From Gammaproteobacteria bacterium (GTDB taxonomy: Bacteria > Pseudomonadota > Gammaproteobacteria > Arenicellales > UBA868), in the NCBI GenBank assembly GCA_022450155.1, contig JAKUQR010000007.1, forward strand, positions 58,796-122,795: 64,000 bases of DNA, given 5' to 3'. This document shows positions 1-10,011 of this stretch, piece by piece (positions within the stretch are counted from its first letter, which is position 1; the number at the start of each line of letters is the position of its first letter). A program made the position numbers and the translations under genes. The notes below the pieces were generated by a model that did no database searches, had not been told where the DNA came from, and was given only the letters and a program-made list of their open reading frames with translations.

Positions 1-2
1 AC

Positions 3-1235
3 AATGAGAAGAATGCCTCTCAGCAGGATAGCAACACTTCAGAGCGCGCCGTGGTGACCACCTCAAATACAGTCGATGACGAGAAAGTTAAGAGTACAGG
101 CAGCCTGGCTGTCGCAACAGAGAAGGAATCTGGACAGCAAAATACCGCTGATCGTGGACCTGTGGAGGCACTGACAGGGGTTCTTCGCAACCTAACCACA
201 GTTGACGAACTCAAAAAGCTTTACCAAAAGGACGAGCAGCTTGTTGCTATGTTAAGCGCAGCAATCATACTGATCCTATTGCTGTTGCTACTGGTTCTGC
301 GCAGACGACGCTTGGCCAATCAAGATAATTCGGCGTCAGCGGCGATGCCCATCGTGATGCCGGCGGTGACCGGTGGGCGTGATACCGAAATTTCTACCCA
401 GCAGCTCCCTGGTGCGAAGCCAGGAGAAGAACCCAACGCTAGGTCTGAAGACCCAGGAATAGCAGAGAGATCAGGTGACGCGTCGCCTGATGGCGGTAAG
501 GCGACCACCGATCCGATTTCTGAGGCGGACATCTATCTCACCTACGGCCACCGTGATCAGGCTGAGCAAGTGCTGGCGTCCGCGATTGTCAGCGAACCGA
601 CCAGAGTTGATCTCAAGCTGAAGTTGCTCGAGGTGTATCAGGCGCAAGCGAACTTGGAAAAGTTCGAACAGACGGCCAGCCAACTGTCTACATCCCTGTC
701 GGCGGATACCCCTGAATGGGTATCGGTCGTTCAAATGGGTCGTGCCATGTCCTCGAACAATCCACTTTTCACAGCAACGTCTCTCAGTCGTCATGATCCA
801 GACAACGACATAGCCAGTGACGACGATAGCGGGATTGAAGAAATCGGGATTGATCTTGAACTTGAGGAGCCAGGAGTGGAATTATCGACCTCTACGGCCA
901 GTTCACAGTCAGACGTGCAAGCGAATGAAACAACGCGCTCATCGCCGGCTGATCTGGAATTTGCAGAGGACCCGGTTAAGGCAGGCGATCCGGTCAAACA
1001 CCCTGCAGACGAGACAGCGTCCGGTTCGAGTGCTTCTGGTACGGAAGCTTCAACCGAAGATCCAGATAATGCCGATAGTATGGATGTTGGGACCCGTCTT
1101 GATCTTGCCCGGGCCTATGTTGAAATGGGAGACAACAGTACCGCCAAGAATTTACTCAACGAAGTGATACAACACGGCGATGCGGGTCAAAGGGCAAGTG
1201 CTCAGGCGATATTGACGAACCTCGACAGCAAATAA
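3..1235 (+). CDS. fimV: FimV-like pilus-assembly/peptidoglycan-hub protein, C-terminal part (5' end outside window)
   Basis: The frame is open from the left edge, so the start lies outside the window. About 410 residues remain. A hydrophobic segment at about residues 82-101 is followed by an Arg-rich stop-transfer, consistent with the single inner-membrane span of FimV. After it come a TPR-like block (EADIYLTYGHRDQAEQ), a long acidic Ser/Thr/Asp-rich linker, and a last 50 residues typical of the FimV C-terminal domain (LDLARAYVEMGD, then AKNLLNEVI). In Pseudomonas the family localises polar type IV pilus and cyclic-AMP machinery. truA lies nearby, as in other gammaproteobacteria, but trpBA on the other strand separates them. 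The GTG codons at 51 and 54 are not likely to be the true start. Confidence 0.85.
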   Translation, partial: NEKNASQQDSNTSERAVVTTSNTVDDEKVKSTGSLAVATEKESGQQNTADRGPVEALTGVLRNLTTVDELKKLYQKDEQLVAMLSAAIILILLLLLLVLRRRRLANQDNSASAAMPIVMPAVTGGRDTEISTQQLPGAKPGEEPNARSEDPGIAERSGDASPDGGKATTDPISEADIYLTYGHRDQAEQVLASAIVSEPTRVDLKLKLLEVYQAQANLEKFEQTASQLSTSLSADTPEWVSVVQMGRAMSSNNPLFTATSLSRHDPDNDIASDDDSGIEEIGIDLELEEPGVELSTSTASSQSDVQANETTRSSPADLEFAEDPVKAGDPVKHPADETASGSSASGTEASTEDPDNADSMDVGTRLDLARAYVEMGDNSTAKNLLNEVIQHGDAGQRASAQAILTNLDSK

Positions 1236-1262
1236 CCTACAAATTCCCGGTTCATGGCTTGA

Positions 1263-2099
1263 TCAGGTTCGTGCTGTACCGCTAGCCAGGCCCTGAACAA
1301 ACTCGATAACGTTATCACACAGTTCTGTGGTCGGTTGCCCGCTATCATCCAGATTTGCCTTGATCTGATCGACCAGTGCGGAACCAACAACCGCAGCATC
1401 TGCAAAAAGATTGACAGTGCGAACCTGTTCGGCTGTTTTTATTCCAAATCCAACTGCAAGCGGTAGGTTGGTCATATCGCGCAGTTGAGTGATCGCCTGT
1501 TTGACACGTTCGGGATCGGCGGAGTGTGTACCAGTAATACCGGTTATCGATACATAGTAAACAAAACCACTGGTATTCTGTAGAACAGTTTTGAGGCGTT
1601 TATGGTTTGTGGTTGGAGTAACCAGGCGAATCCAGTGAAGGCCGGTCGTCAGGGCAGGATGACAAAGCTCTTCATCTTCTTCAGGAGGCAGATCTACGAT
1701 AATGAGGCCATCGACACCCGATGAATAGGCATCATGCACAAATTTCTGAGTACCATACTGATAAATAGGATTGAAGTAGCCCATCAAAATAATGGGTGTC
1801 TGTGAATCTGCGCGCCGGAAATCCCTGACCATGCCAAGAGTGCTTTTCAATGTCGCACCTGCTTTCAAAGCGCGCTGACTGGCTGCCTGTATAGCTGGCC
1901 CGTCAGCCATGGGGTCAGAAAAAGGCATGCCTAGTTCAATGACGTCTGCACCGGCTGCGGGCAACCGGCTCAGAAGATCTCTGGATATGGATGGACTCGG
2001 ATCCCCGGCCGTCAAAAAAGTAATCAGTCCACCCCGGGATTCACTGGCGAGCTGAGCGAATTTTCGTGTCAGCCTGGTTTCTACCCCAATGGCCTTCAC
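1263..2099 (-). CDS. trpA: Tryptophan synthase alpha chain
   Basis: This subunit cleaves indole-3-glycerol phosphate to indole, which passes to TrpB. The length (278 residues) is slightly above the E. coli protein. The catalytic pair is visible as Glu55 in [10 protein letters not shown] and Asp66 in MADGPA, with the same 11-residue spacing as E. coli Glu49/Asp60. The GTG start overlaps the trpB TGA stop in a GTGA arrangement, implying coupled translation. The gene ends 27 bases from the convergent fimV stop, and I see no intrinsic terminator between them. Confidence 0.97.
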   Translation of the reverse strand: MKAIGVETRLTRKFAQLASESRGGLITFLTAGDPSPSISRDLLSRLPAAGADVIELGMPFSDPMADGPAIQAASQRALKAGATLKSTLGMVRDFRRADSQTPIILMGYFNPIYQYGTQKFVHDAYSSGVDGLIIVDLPPEEDEELCHPALTTGLHWIRLVTPTTNHKRLKTVLQNTSGFVYYVSITGITGTHSADPERVKQAITQLRDMTNLPLAVGFGIKTAEQVRTVNLFADAAVVGSALVDQIKANLDDSGQPTTELCDNVIEFVQGLASGTART

Positions 2100-3316
2100 A
2101 GTTCCACTCCCAATGCGTGAGCAATAGTGAAAACATCTTTATCTCCGCGGCCGCACAAATTCATGACTATCAGGTTGTCCTTATCAAGCGTAGGCGCAAT
2201 CTTGGCAACGTGTGCCAGCGCGTGGGCAGGTTCAAGAGCGGGGATTATTCCCTCTGCTCGGCAACATAATTGAAATGCATCCAAAGCTTCGCTGTCAGTT
2301 ACAGACACATATTCGACCCGACCAACATCATTTAGCCACGAGTGTTCAGGACCGATTCCAGGATAGTCGAGCCCGGCAGAAATAGAGTGCGCATCGATAA
2401 TCTGTCCGTCGGAATCCTGTAGTAGATATGTTCGGTTACCGTGCAGTATGCCCGGTGTGCCACCTGTGAGCGATGCAGCATGTTTACCTGATTCTACGCC
2501 AAGACCTGCTGCTTCCACGCCTATGATCCTTACATTATCGTCGAGGAAGGGGTGGAACAGGCCCATAGCGTTTGAACCACCGCCAATACAGGCAATTAAT
2601 ATATCCGGGAATCTGTTTTCCGCCTTGAGGATCTGCTCCTTCACCTCACGACCTATCACACTTTGAAAGTCTCGAACCATGGCAGGGTAGGGATGTGGCC
2701 CTGCAACGGTGCCGATGATATAGAAGGTTTCTTCCACGTTAGCGACCCAGTCCCGAAGCGCTTCATTCATTGCGTCCTTAAGGGTCGCTGTCCCGCTCTC
2801 CACCGGGATGACTTCGGCTCCCAGTAGTTTCATTCTGAACACATTTGGCGCCTGGCGTTCTATGTCCGTTGAGCCCATGTACACAACACAGGGTAGATCG
2901 AAAAGAGCGCAAACCGTAGCAGTTGCAACGCCATGCTGACCCGCGCCTGTTTCTGCGATAATTCGTTTCTTGCCCATTCGGCGAGCAAGCAGAATCTGAC
3001 CCAGTGTGTTGTTGATCTTGTGGGCGCCAGTATGGTTCAGCTCGTCGCGTTTGAAGTAAATACGAGCACCACCGAGTTCTTGAGTCAGGCTTTCAGCGAA
3101 GTAAAGCGGACTTGGGCGACCGATGTAATGTTCTGCAAAAAAGTCGAAATCTGACTGAAAGCTTGGGTCAATCTGGGCCTGGGCATAGGCCTGTTCGACC
3201 TCAAGAACCAGTGGCATGAGTGTCTCCGCCACGAAACGACCGCCAAAAATTCCAAAATGACCGGTTTCGTCCGGACCGCTACGATAAGATTCCGGCTTTG
3301 CGTTATTTGTTGACAT
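2096..3316 (-). CDS. trpB: Tryptophan synthase beta chain
   Basis: This PLP enzyme condenses indole with serine to give tryptophan. The 406 residues match the family. The PLP lysine is Lys100 in HTGAHKINN, and the phosphate-binding GGGSNA loop lies at about residues 245-250. It is the first gene of a two-gene minus-strand unit with trpA, divergent from truA. In many gammaproteobacteria trpB-trpA lie directly after trpF in the truA-trpF-accD operon. Here trpF stays in place while trpBA is on the far side of truA in the opposite direction, so a local inversion or translocation is inferred. Confidence 0.98.
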   Translation of the reverse strand: MSTNNAKPESYRSGPDETGHFGIFGGRFVAETLMPLVLEVEQAYAQAQIDPSFQSDFDFFAEHYIGRPSPLYFAESLTQELGGARIYFKRDELNHTGAHKINNTLGQILLARRMGKKRIIAETGAGQHGVATATVCALFDLPCVVYMGSTDIERQAPNVFRMKLLGAEVIPVESGTATLKDAMNEALRDWVANVEETFYIIGTVAGPHPYPAMVRDFQSVIGREVKEQILKAENRFPDILIACIGGGSNAMGLFHPFLDDNVRIIGVEAAGLGVESGKHAASLTGGTPGILHGNRTYLLQDSDGQIIDAHSISAGLDYPGIGPEHSWLNDVGRVEYVSVTDSEALDAFQLCCRAEGIIPALEPAHALAHVAKIAPTLDKDNLIVMNLCGRGDKDVFTIAHALGVEL

Positions 3317-3357
3317 CAGCGCGTTATAGTGTGTAGATAGATCGTGAACTATGGTCT

Positions 3358-3363
3358 ATTGTA
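3358..3363 (-). promoter_or_regulatory. Candidate -10 element for trpBA
   Basis: On the minus strand this reads TACAAT, a 5/6 match to the sigma-70 -10 box, about 42 bases before the trpB ATG. No convincing -35 box sits at 16-18 bases, so this is weak. No leader peptide with Trp codons fits in the short leader. Confidence 0.25.
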
Positions 3364-3526
3364 TCAGCGTCCGCCAAGGCAACAGTAATGAACCTTGGTT
3401 TCAAATGGGGCCATATAGCACGACCCATTCACAACTGGTAGGGCTATTGTTTAGTCCGACGTTGAGTGTTTTCCCTCCAAACTTTCATTTCAACGTAACC
3501 AGGTGTTCCCGGGGGCAGTGTACAAG

Positions 3527-4324
3527 ATGATTTCAAATAGTATATTTCGATTGGCCATGTGTCTCGAGTACGATGGTAGTCATTACCATGGATGGCAGAT
3601 ACAAAGTGGGGTAGTAACCGTACAAGAGACGTTGGAAGGGGCCGTGTCCAGCGTAGCAGATGAGCAGGTTCAGGTGATTACGGCGGGTCGTACAGATGCA
3701 GGAGTGCACGCGACGAGTCAGATTGTTCACTACGATACTCGGTCCGATCGGTCGAGCCAAGCGTGGCTACGGGGTATCAACTCTAATTTGCCACATTCGG
3801 TTGTTGTATCGTGGGTGGTACCGGTGCCGGCTACTTTCCATGCACGGTATTCTGCGCTCACTCGGTCCTATCGCTATGTCCTGTTGAATAGACCGGTACG
3901 GCCGACCTACCTGTCCAGGCGGGTTTCCTGGGACTACAGGCCGCTTGATCTAAACAAGATGAGGGCAGCTACGAAACCTTTGCTTGGCGAACACGACTTT
4001 AATGCATATCGTGCAGTTTCATGTCAATCAAATACATCGACCCGCACCATTCACGAGCTTGAAATCAATCAGAGAGAAAGCTGGATTTGGTTCGATGTAA
4101 AAGCAAATGGATTTCTCAAGCACATGGTTCGGAATATTGTCGGGGTCCTCGTGGCCATTGGCGCCGGTGAAGCCGAGCCGGACTGGGCCAGGGAAGTACT
4201 GGAAACACGTGACCGAACGATGGGCGGTGTAACAGCCCCTGCCGATGGACTGTATCTGTGCGGTGTTTCCTACCCGGACAGGTACAACTTACCCACAGCA
4301 CCGCCGTCATGCAGGTTCTGGTAA
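3527..4324 (+). CDS. truA: tRNA pseudouridine(38-40) synthase TruA
   Basis: TruA isomerises uridines 38-40 in the anticodon arm of many tRNAs. The catalytic Asp57 lies in GRTDAGVHA, close to E. coli Asp60, and the C-terminal FLKHMVRNIVG motif is also present. I chose the ATG at 3527 (265 residues, the family size), which has a G-rich stretch about 12 bases upstream. A GTG at 3503 in the same frame would add eight residues that do not look conserved. It starts the rightward block toward trpF, accD and folC, and is separated from trpF by 64 bases. Confidence 0.95.
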   Translation: MISNSIFRLAMCLEYDGSHYHGWQIQSGVVTVQETLEGAVSSVADEQVQVITAGRTDAGVHATSQIVHYDTRSDRSSQAWLRGINSNLPHSVVVSWVVPVPATFHARYSALTRSYRYVLLNRPVRPTYLSRRVSWDYRPLDLNKMRAATKPLLGEHDFNAYRAVSCQSNTSTRTIHELEINQRESWIWFDVKANGFLKHMVRNIVGVLVAIGAGEAEPDWAREVLETRDRTMGGVTAPADGLYLCGVSYPDRYNLPTAPPSCRFW

Positions 4325-4388
4325 CATGAAGTTGGGACCATGTTGACATGGTTCGTCGGTTGCAAATTACGTTAACCAGTAAATCACC

Positions 4389-5039
4389 TTGCGAACTCGT
4401 ATAAAAATCTGTGGAATTACCCGGGTTGAGGATGCTGTGACCACGGCCTCTTTTGGTGCGGATGCAATTGGCCTTATGTTTTACGGTCCGAGCCCTCGTG
4501 CAGTTAACATACGCCAGGCTGCAGATATCGTTGACAGTTTACCCGCGCTGGTTCATGTTGTTGGTGTGTTTGTGGACCCGACCGAAAAAGACGTTGATGC
4601 GGTACTCAGTGAAGTAAAGCTTACCGTGCTCCAGTTTCATGGCAGTGAGTCTGCCGAGTTTTGTAACGGCTTTGGAATACCATACATCAAAGCATTGAGG
4701 ATGTCGGATGATGCCGACCCCGAATCCTATGCACGTTCCTATCCGCAAGCGTGTGCGCTTTTGTTGGATGCCTATGAATCAGAAAGATACGGTGGCACGG
4801 GTATGGTATTTTCGTGGGAACGGGCCAAACAATGTCAGAGCAGTCCCGTGATTATTGCTGGTGGTATAGACGCGAGCAATGTTTCGGCTGCGCTTTCGAT
4901 ATCCGGGGCCTATGCTGTTGATGTTTCAAGTGGAGTGGAAACTTCACCCGGTCAGAAGAACGCACAAAAGATCCAATCATTGATCTGTGCGGTTAGGGAT
5001 CATGATCAGATTCAAAGACATGACGGTAGGGCAGACTGA
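4389..5039 (+). CDS. trpF: Phosphoribosylanthranilate isomerase
   Basis: TrpF catalyses the Amadori rearrangement of phosphoribosylanthranilate in tryptophan synthesis. The 216-residue protein opens with the family signature IKICGITR, whose Cys8 is the general base; Asp127 in [13 protein letters not shown] is the matching general acid. The only start giving the conserved N-terminus (MRTRIKICG) is the TTG at 4389. An ATG in frame would remove the catalytic Cys. It ends two bases before accD, so the two are co-transcribed, as in Legionella- or Xanthomonas-like gene orders, except that trpBA is missing from between them. Confidence 0.96.
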   Translation: MRTRIKICGITRVEDAVTTASFGADAIGLMFYGPSPRAVNIRQAADIVDSLPALVHVVGVFVDPTEKDVDAVLSEVKLTVLQFHGSESAEFCNGFGIPYIKALRMSDDADPESYARSYPQACALLLDAYESERYGGTGMVFSWERAKQCQSSPVIIAGGIDASNVSAALSISGAYAVDVSSGVETSPGQKNAQKIQSLICAVRDHDQIQRHDGRAD

Positions 5040-5041
5040 CC

Positions 5042-5929
5042 ATGAACTGGTTCGAGAGACTGATACCACCTAAGATCAAAGTCCGCAGTGCAATAAATAA
5101 ACGCAGTGTCCCACAGGGTTTGTGGCATAAATGTGGGGCCTGCAATGCTGTGCTGTATGGTTCGGAGCTTGAAAGGACCAGCCAGGTTTGTCCAAAGTGC
5201 GGGCATCATATGCGACTGAACGCCCGTGAGCGATTGCGGACATTGTTCGACGAGGCTAAGTTCACTGAACTGGCAAGCAGTCTACGACCCGTTGATCCGT
5301 TAAGGTTCAGGGATTCTAAAAGGTATAAAGAAAGGCTCAGTGATGCCCAGAAGGGCAGTGGGGAGTCCGAGGCGCTGATCTGTGCTCATGGAAGAGTTGA
5401 TGGGTCAGAATTGGTCGCGGTCGCCTTCGAATTCAAGTACATGGCAGGATCGATGGGATCAGTGGTCGGTGAGCGTTTCGTCAGGGCGGTCGATCATGCC
5501 CTACAGACTCAGACACCTCTGGTCTGTTTCATCGCCAGCGGTGGTGCCCGAATGCAGGAGTCGATTTTGTCGCTGATGCAAATGGCAAAAACAACTGCCG
5601 CACTGAACAGACTGCACGAAGCTGGGCTACCCTACATTTCAGTTCTTACAGACCCGACAATGGGTGGTGTGTCGGCAAGCATTGCCATGCTGGGTGACGT
5701 TATCATCGCCGAACCAAACGCGCTGGTTGGGTTCGCAGGACCTCGGGTGATTGAACAGACGGTACGCGAGACTTTACCGGAAGGTTTTCAACGTGCTGAA
5801 TTTTTACTTGAACACGGCGCCATTGATATGATCGTGGCAAGAGATAAAATGTCCGACACTATCGCCAGCTTATTGAAAACGTTAGCGCCTAATTCCGAGC
5901 GTAGCATAGAGGGGGAGTTGGTGTTTTAA
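5042..5929 (+). CDS. accD: Acetyl-CoA carboxylase, carboxyltransferase beta subunit
   Basis: With AccA (encoded near 48.6 kb here) it forms the carboxyltransferase that makes malonyl-CoA for fatty-acid synthesis. The 295 residues include the N-terminal C4 zinc ribbon (Cys31, Cys34, Cys50, Cys53) and the crotonase-like carboxyltransferase core with the GGARMQE motif. The ATG follows the trpF stop by two bases. folC follows after 34 bases, keeping the accD-folC pairing common in proteobacteria. Confidence 0.98.
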   Translation: MNWFERLIPPKIKVRSAINKRSVPQGLWHKCGACNAVLYGSELERTSQVCPKCGHHMRLNARERLRTLFDEAKFTELASSLRPVDPLRFRDSKRYKERLSDAQKGSGESEALICAHGRVDGSELVAVAFEFKYMAGSMGSVVGERFVRAVDHALQTQTPLVCFIASGGARMQESILSLMQMAKTTAALNRLHEAGLPYISVLTDPTMGGVSASIAMLGDVIIAEPNALVGFAGPRVIEQTVRETLPEGFQRAEFLLEHGAIDMIVARDKMSDTIASLLKTLAPNSERSIEGELVF

Positions 5930-5963
5930 TTCTAGAGACGGTGTTTACTCTTTATCATCCAGT

Positions 5964-7298
5964 GTGGAAAAGAAAGTACTGCCAACAACTGAGCTGACCG
6001 TGTCCTTATCATCTCGAACACTGGATCAGTGGCTCGAATATATTCAGTCGATTCATTTTCGGTCTATAGATCTTACCTTGGATCGTGTACGGCGCGTGCT
6101 TCACCGAATGAGGCTTCGGTTGCCATGCAAAGTGATCACATTTGCCGGTACGAATGGCAAGGGTTCAACAGTCAGATTTGTCGAGTCAATTTATGTGTCG
6201 ACTGGTTATAGGGTGGGTGCTTATACCTCTCCTCATCTGGTTGCCTATGGGGAAAGGATTCAACTCAATCAATGCCCTGTCGAAGAGGGCGAGTTGGTGG
6301 AGTCGTTCGCAGTAGTTGACCAGGCTCGGCAGGGCATTCCCTTGACGTTTTTTGAGTTTGGGACCTTAGCGGCGCTTTATATTTTTTCGATCAACAAGCT
6401 GGATGTGGTACTGCTAGAGGTCGGATTGGGCGGTCGATTGGACGCTGTTAATACGATGACTTCGAATCTCAGCTGTATTACCCCCGTGTCACTTGATCAC
6501 GAAACCTGGCTCGGACGATCTTGTGAGCAGATAGGATATGAGAAAGCCGGCATCCTTCGCTTCGGTGGTAAAGCAGTGCTCAATGACCACAACGTGCCAG
6601 CTTCCATCGTCGATAGGGCGGTTCTGTTGAAATGTGGGATAAAACGAATCGGCATAGATTACAGTCATACAGCATTCGACGGCTACTGGGCCTGGAAACC
6701 GGATCCGTCGCGATGGGGCGGCGCAAGAACACACGATAGCCTGCAGATCCCTGGATCGGGGGGCGATGCTGTCCTGCACAACGCAGCAGGTGCGGTTGCA
6801 ATCGTTGAATCGATGAACGCAGATTTGCCTGTCGATAAAGATGCAGTCGGCGAGGGTCTCGCAAACACAGAATTACCTGGTCGGATTCAGGTGTTGCCGG
6901 GCAGGGTCGAACGAATTTTTGATGTCGCCCATAATCCGGCTGCTATAGTTAATCTGGCCGCGTTCATTGATAAGCGTGATCCTGTTAGGCGTAACCTGGC
7001 TGTGTTTTCCATGTTGAAAGACAAAGACGTGGCTGAAGTCGTCCGCCTTATGGGGCCTAGAATTGCCGGCTGGCACCTGACCCAGCTGGACAGTCCTCGG
7101 GCGACTCCATTACAGGAACTGGCTGATGTAGTGGCCACTCATTCGAGTTCGGACATAAAGATGTGGTCTGATCCTTTGCATGCCTACAAAATGGCTATGC
7201 AGCTTGCACGTTCCGGCGACAGGGTAATTGTTTTCGGATCATTTTATCTTGTGGGTGCTATACTCAAATCAGTTTCAGAAGATCCTCTTCAGGCGTGA
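5964..7298 (+). CDS. folC: Bifunctional dihydrofolate / folylpolyglutamate synthase
   Basis: This Mur-ligase-family enzyme adds glutamate to dihydropteroate and extends the polyglutamate tail of folates. The ATP loop GTNGKGST lies at residues 62-69. The DHETWLG and GYEKAGI motifs of the central domain follow, and DVAHNP marks the C-terminal domain. The 444 residues are slightly longer than usual because of an N-terminal tail of about 15 residues from the GTG at 5964; a start nearer residue 19 cannot be excluded. The stop abuts the next ATG with no gap, implying coupling to the SPOR gene. Confidence 0.95.
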   Translation: MEKKVLPTTELTVSLSSRTLDQWLEYIQSIHFRSIDLTLDRVRRVLHRMRLRLPCKVITFAGTNGKGSTVRFVESIYVSTGYRVGAYTSPHLVAYGERIQLNQCPVEEGELVESFAVVDQARQGIPLTFFEFGTLAALYIFSINKLDVVLLEVGLGGRLDAVNTMTSNLSCITPVSLDHETWLGRSCEQIGYEKAGILRFGGKAVLNDHNVPASIVDRAVLLKCGIKRIGIDYSHTAFDGYWAWKPDPSRWGGARTHDSLQIPGSGGDAVLHNAAGAVAIVESMNADLPVDKDAVGEGLANTELPGRIQVLPGRVERIFDVAHNPAAIVNLAAFIDKRDPVRRNLAVFSMLKDKDVAEVVRLMGPRIAGWHLTQLDSPRATPLQELADVVATHSSSDIKMWSDPLHAYKMAMQLARSGDRVIVFGSFYLVGAILKSVSEDPLQA

Positions 7299-7880
7299 AT
7301 GCCACAGCCCACCGATCATTTATTTGATTTAAAGCATCGACTTATTGGCGCGGCAGTTTTAATAATCGTTGCTGCAATTGTTCTCCCCTCGGTCCTGACT
7401 GGTCAGAAACACGATTATCGCCGTGCATCAATCAATAATGGCGAAGTGGTAGTGCCAATTCAGCAGACGTTTATCTCGCGGATTGAGGCGGGGAAGCGCG
7501 ATGTTTCTGCACAACCCAGTCCTGCTGAAGCCGATAAAGATAAATCTGAATCAAGAAAGGAGTCCAATACACAAGGGCCCACTATGGATGTAAATGATCT
7601 GGGAAATAACTACAATCAGCCTGTGGCCGGCCTGGTTGGGTTGCCCTCCGGCTGGGTGGTTCGGGTGGGTGTGTTTCAGATACCTGAAAATGCGAAGAAA
7701 AGGCGATCTCTGCTTGACGAAAACGGATTTAACGTCAATCTGGAGGAAACTAAACTGAATGGCAAGACAGCGATCAGGGTATTTCTGGGCCCGTTTTCGA
7801 CCGAGGAGGAGGCCGAACGTATGAAAGCTCGAGCAGTCATGGTCACAAACGATAAAGCATTTGTCGCACGCTACCCGTAG
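7299..7880 (+). CDS. SPOR-domain membrane protein (DedD-like)
   Basis: A 193-residue protein with a short cytoplasmic N-terminus, one membrane segment at about residues 13-31, a hydrophilic periplasmic linker rich in Lys, Glu and Ser, and a C-terminal SPOR domain from about residue 115 (WVVRVGVFQ, then RVFLGPFSTEEEAE). SPOR domains bind denuded peptidoglycan at division sites. The slot between folC and cvpA is where dedD lies in E. coli, so a septal role is inferred by position as well as domain. The linker is poorly conserved, so I leave the symbol blank. Confidence 0.88.
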   Translation: MPQPTDHLFDLKHRLIGAAVLIIVAAIVLPSVLTGQKHDYRRASINNGEVVVPIQQTFISRIEAGKRDVSAQPSPAEADKDKSESRKESNTQGPTMDVNDLGNNYNQPVAGLVGLPSGWVVRVGVFQIPENAKKRRSLLDENGFNVNLEETKLNGKTAIRVFLGPFSTEEEAERMKARAVMVTNDKAFVARYP

Positions 7881-7915
7881 ATGCCGAACAGATTAAGATC
7901 TAAGACACGAGGTAG

Positions 7916-8437
7916 ATGCTGGTGTTGGACTCGATAAATCTCGATCAGATCGTCTGGGTTGATGCCGTCGTGCTTGCGGCCCTCGTCCTATCGCTTGGAT
8001 TAGGTATTTTCCGCGGGATCGTGCGTGAGATACTGTCCTTGAGTTCTTGGATTATCTCAATATGGTTGGCCTATGTGTATGGGGACGATCTGGCCATTGT
8101 GGTCGTACCCTGGGTCGAGTCGGAACGACTCAGTGGGCTGATCGGCTACGTGGTTGTTTTTGTGACAGTTCTGGTTCTGCTTTCGCTGGTTGGCGCCCTA
8201 CTGCTTAAGCTTTTTCGGATAGCCGGGCTTTCCGGTACCAGTCGTTTGCTGGGTGGGTTGTTTGGGTTTCTAAGAGGTCTCGTGATCGTAACAGTCTTGT
8301 TATTTAGTGCAGAGTGGACGCCAGCAACCAGTCAGGCATGGTTCAGAGACTCCCAGATCGTGCCATACTTCGATGTGCCGCTCACTTGGTTCAAATCCAG
8401 GGTAGTGGATCAGTTGAATGCAGCGACCTTCCAGTAA
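7916..8437 (+). CDS. cvpA: CvpA family inner-membrane protein
   Basis: A 173-residue membrane protein with about four predicted spans. It carries the family opening (WVDAVVLAALVLSLGLGIFRG) and the central RLLGGLFGFLRG turn. CvpA is linked to colicin V export and to envelope stress or bile tolerance in enterics; its molecular function is not settled. The position directly before purF is highly conserved. The ATG at 7916 has GAGGT close upstream. Confidence 0.9.
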   Translation: MLVLDSINLDQIVWVDAVVLAALVLSLGLGIFRGIVREILSLSSWIISIWLAYVYGDDLAIVVVPWVESERLSGLIGYVVVFVTVLVLLSLVGALLLKLFRIAGLSGTSRLLGGLFGFLRGLVIVTVLLFSAEWTPATSQAWFRDSQIVPYFDVPLTWFKSRVVDQLNAATFQ

Positions 8438-8493
8438 GGTAGCGAAAAGTAGAACAACAATAGTTGAACCAATAGGAATCAGAGTAACAAACC

Positions 8494-10011
8494 GTGTGTG
8501 GTGTCATAGGTATAGTCGGGCAATCTCCGGTCAACTATGCGATCTATGAAGCCCTGACCCTGGTGCAGCATCGAGGTCAGGATGCCGCAGGTATAGTGAC
8601 CTGCGACAATCTTCGTGTCCATCTACGTAAGGACAGTGGCCTGGTCAGGGATGTGTTTCACTCCAGACACATGGAGCAGTTGGTCGGCAATATTGGCCTA
8701 GGCCACGTACGATATCCAACCGCAGGTAGTGATTCCAAAGCTGAGGCACAGCCGCTATATGTGAATTCTCCATTCGGTATTGCCCTTGGTCACAACGGTA
8801 ATCTGACTAACACTGCCGAACTGAGTGAGGAATTATTTCGGGAAGATCTAAGACAACTGAACACCAACTCAGATTCTGAGGTCTTGTTGAACGTTTTTGC
8901 ACATGAGCTTCGTGAGTCCGTCGGTGCCAGTCGACTCCAATTGGAGCCTGACGATGTTTTCAGGGCGGTGGGTCGTGTGTATGAACGTTGTCATGGTGCT
9001 TACGCGGTGGTTGCGATGATTGTGGGGTATGGGCTTGTTGCTTTTCGAGATGCCAATGGTATTCGCCCGTTGGTTCTCGGTGAGAAACCCGATGCTGATT
9101 ATAATTCCGTGCTGATAGCGTCAGAAAGTGTTGCTTTAGATGTTCTTGGCTACAGCAATCTAGGCGATGTCGGTGCAGGAGAAGCAGTTTTCGTGGACCT
9201 TAGAGGCAATATTCACAGGAAAATATGTTCTGAGCGGTCGAGCCTTTCGCCCTGCATATTCGAATACGTGTACCTGGCCCGCCCAGATTCAATTATTGAC
9301 GATGTTGCCGTCTACAAAAGTCGTTTGAGAATGGGCGAAAAACTCGGTTGGCGGCTTTTAGAGATGTGGCCGGACCACGACATAGAAACAGTGATACCCG
9401 TGCCTGATACCAGCAGAACATGTGCTCTGCAGCTGGCAAATGTTATTGGTGTTAAGTACCGCGAGGGGTTTATAAAGAACCGTTACATCGCGCGGACATT
9501 CATCATGCCGGAGCAGGCTGAACGACGTCGATCTGTCAAACAGAAACTCAATGCGATTGATCTTGAATTTCGAGGCAAGAATGTATTGTTGGTTGATGAC
9601 TCGATAGTTAGAGGGACGACCTCACAGCAAATCATTCAGATGGCACGAGAAGCCGGAGCGCGAAGTGTGTACTTCGCCTCCGCTGCACCGCCGGTCAAGT
9701 ATCCCAATGTATACGGAATTGACATGCCCGTGGTGGGAGAGTTAGTTGCAAATAATCGTACTACAGAAGAGGTCTGTCAGCACATAGGAGCAGACTGGTT
9801 GATGTATCAACAACTGGAGGATCTAGTTGACGCAGTTCGGGCGGGAAATCCGTCGATAAAAAGTTTTGATTCTTCCTGCTTCGACGGTAATTATGTCACT
9901 GGAGATGTTACATCGGATTACCTGAGCGAGTTAGAAAAGCAGAGAAGCGGTTCGAAAAGAAGCAGCAGGCGAAATGAACTAGACTCTATTGAGCCGAGTG
10001 TAGCTCACTGA
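8494..10011 (+). CDS. purF: Amidophosphoribosyltransferase
   Basis: PurF commits PRPP to purine synthesis, transferring glutamine amide nitrogen to make phosphoribosylamine. The GTG start puts the N-terminal nucleophile at Cys2 (MCGVIGIVG), exposed after Met removal. The glutaminase domain is followed by the phosphoribosyltransferase domain, whose PRPP loop VLLVDDSIVRGTTS lies near residues 363-376. The length of 505 residues is normal. The 3' end overlaps the convergent lpxH by seven bases, so neither gene can have an intergenic terminator there. Confidence 0.98.
   Translation: MCGVIGIVGQSPVNYAIYEALTLVQHRGQDAAGIVTCDNLRVHLRKDSGLVRDVFHSRHMEQLVGNIGLGHVRYPTAGSDSKAEAQPLYVNSPFGIALGHNGNLTNTAELSEELFREDLRQLNTNSDSEVLLNVFAHELRESVGASRLQLEPDDVFRAVGRVYERCHGAYAVVAMIVGYGLVAFRDANGIRPLVLGEKPDADYNSVLIASESVALDVLGYSNLGDVGAGEAVFVDLRGNIHRKICSERSSLSPCIFEYVYLARPDSIIDDVAVYKSRLRMGEKLGWRLLEMWPDHDIETVIPVPDTSRTCALQLANVIGVKYREGFIKNRYIARTFIMPEQAERRRSVKQKLNAIDLEFRGKNVLLVDDSIVRGTTSQQIIQMAREAGARSVYFASAAPPVKYPNVYGIDMPVVGELVANNRTTEEVCQHIGADWLMYQQLEDLVDAVRAGNPSIKSFDSSCFDGNYVTGDVTSDYLSELEKQRSGSKRSSRRNELDSIEPSVAH

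Noticed and set aside
2933-3154. Open frames opposite trpB, folC, pssA, glnD and lepA
   Set aside because: All mirror the codon pattern of a well-supported gene on the other strand, have no ribosome-binding site of note and no recognisable motif.
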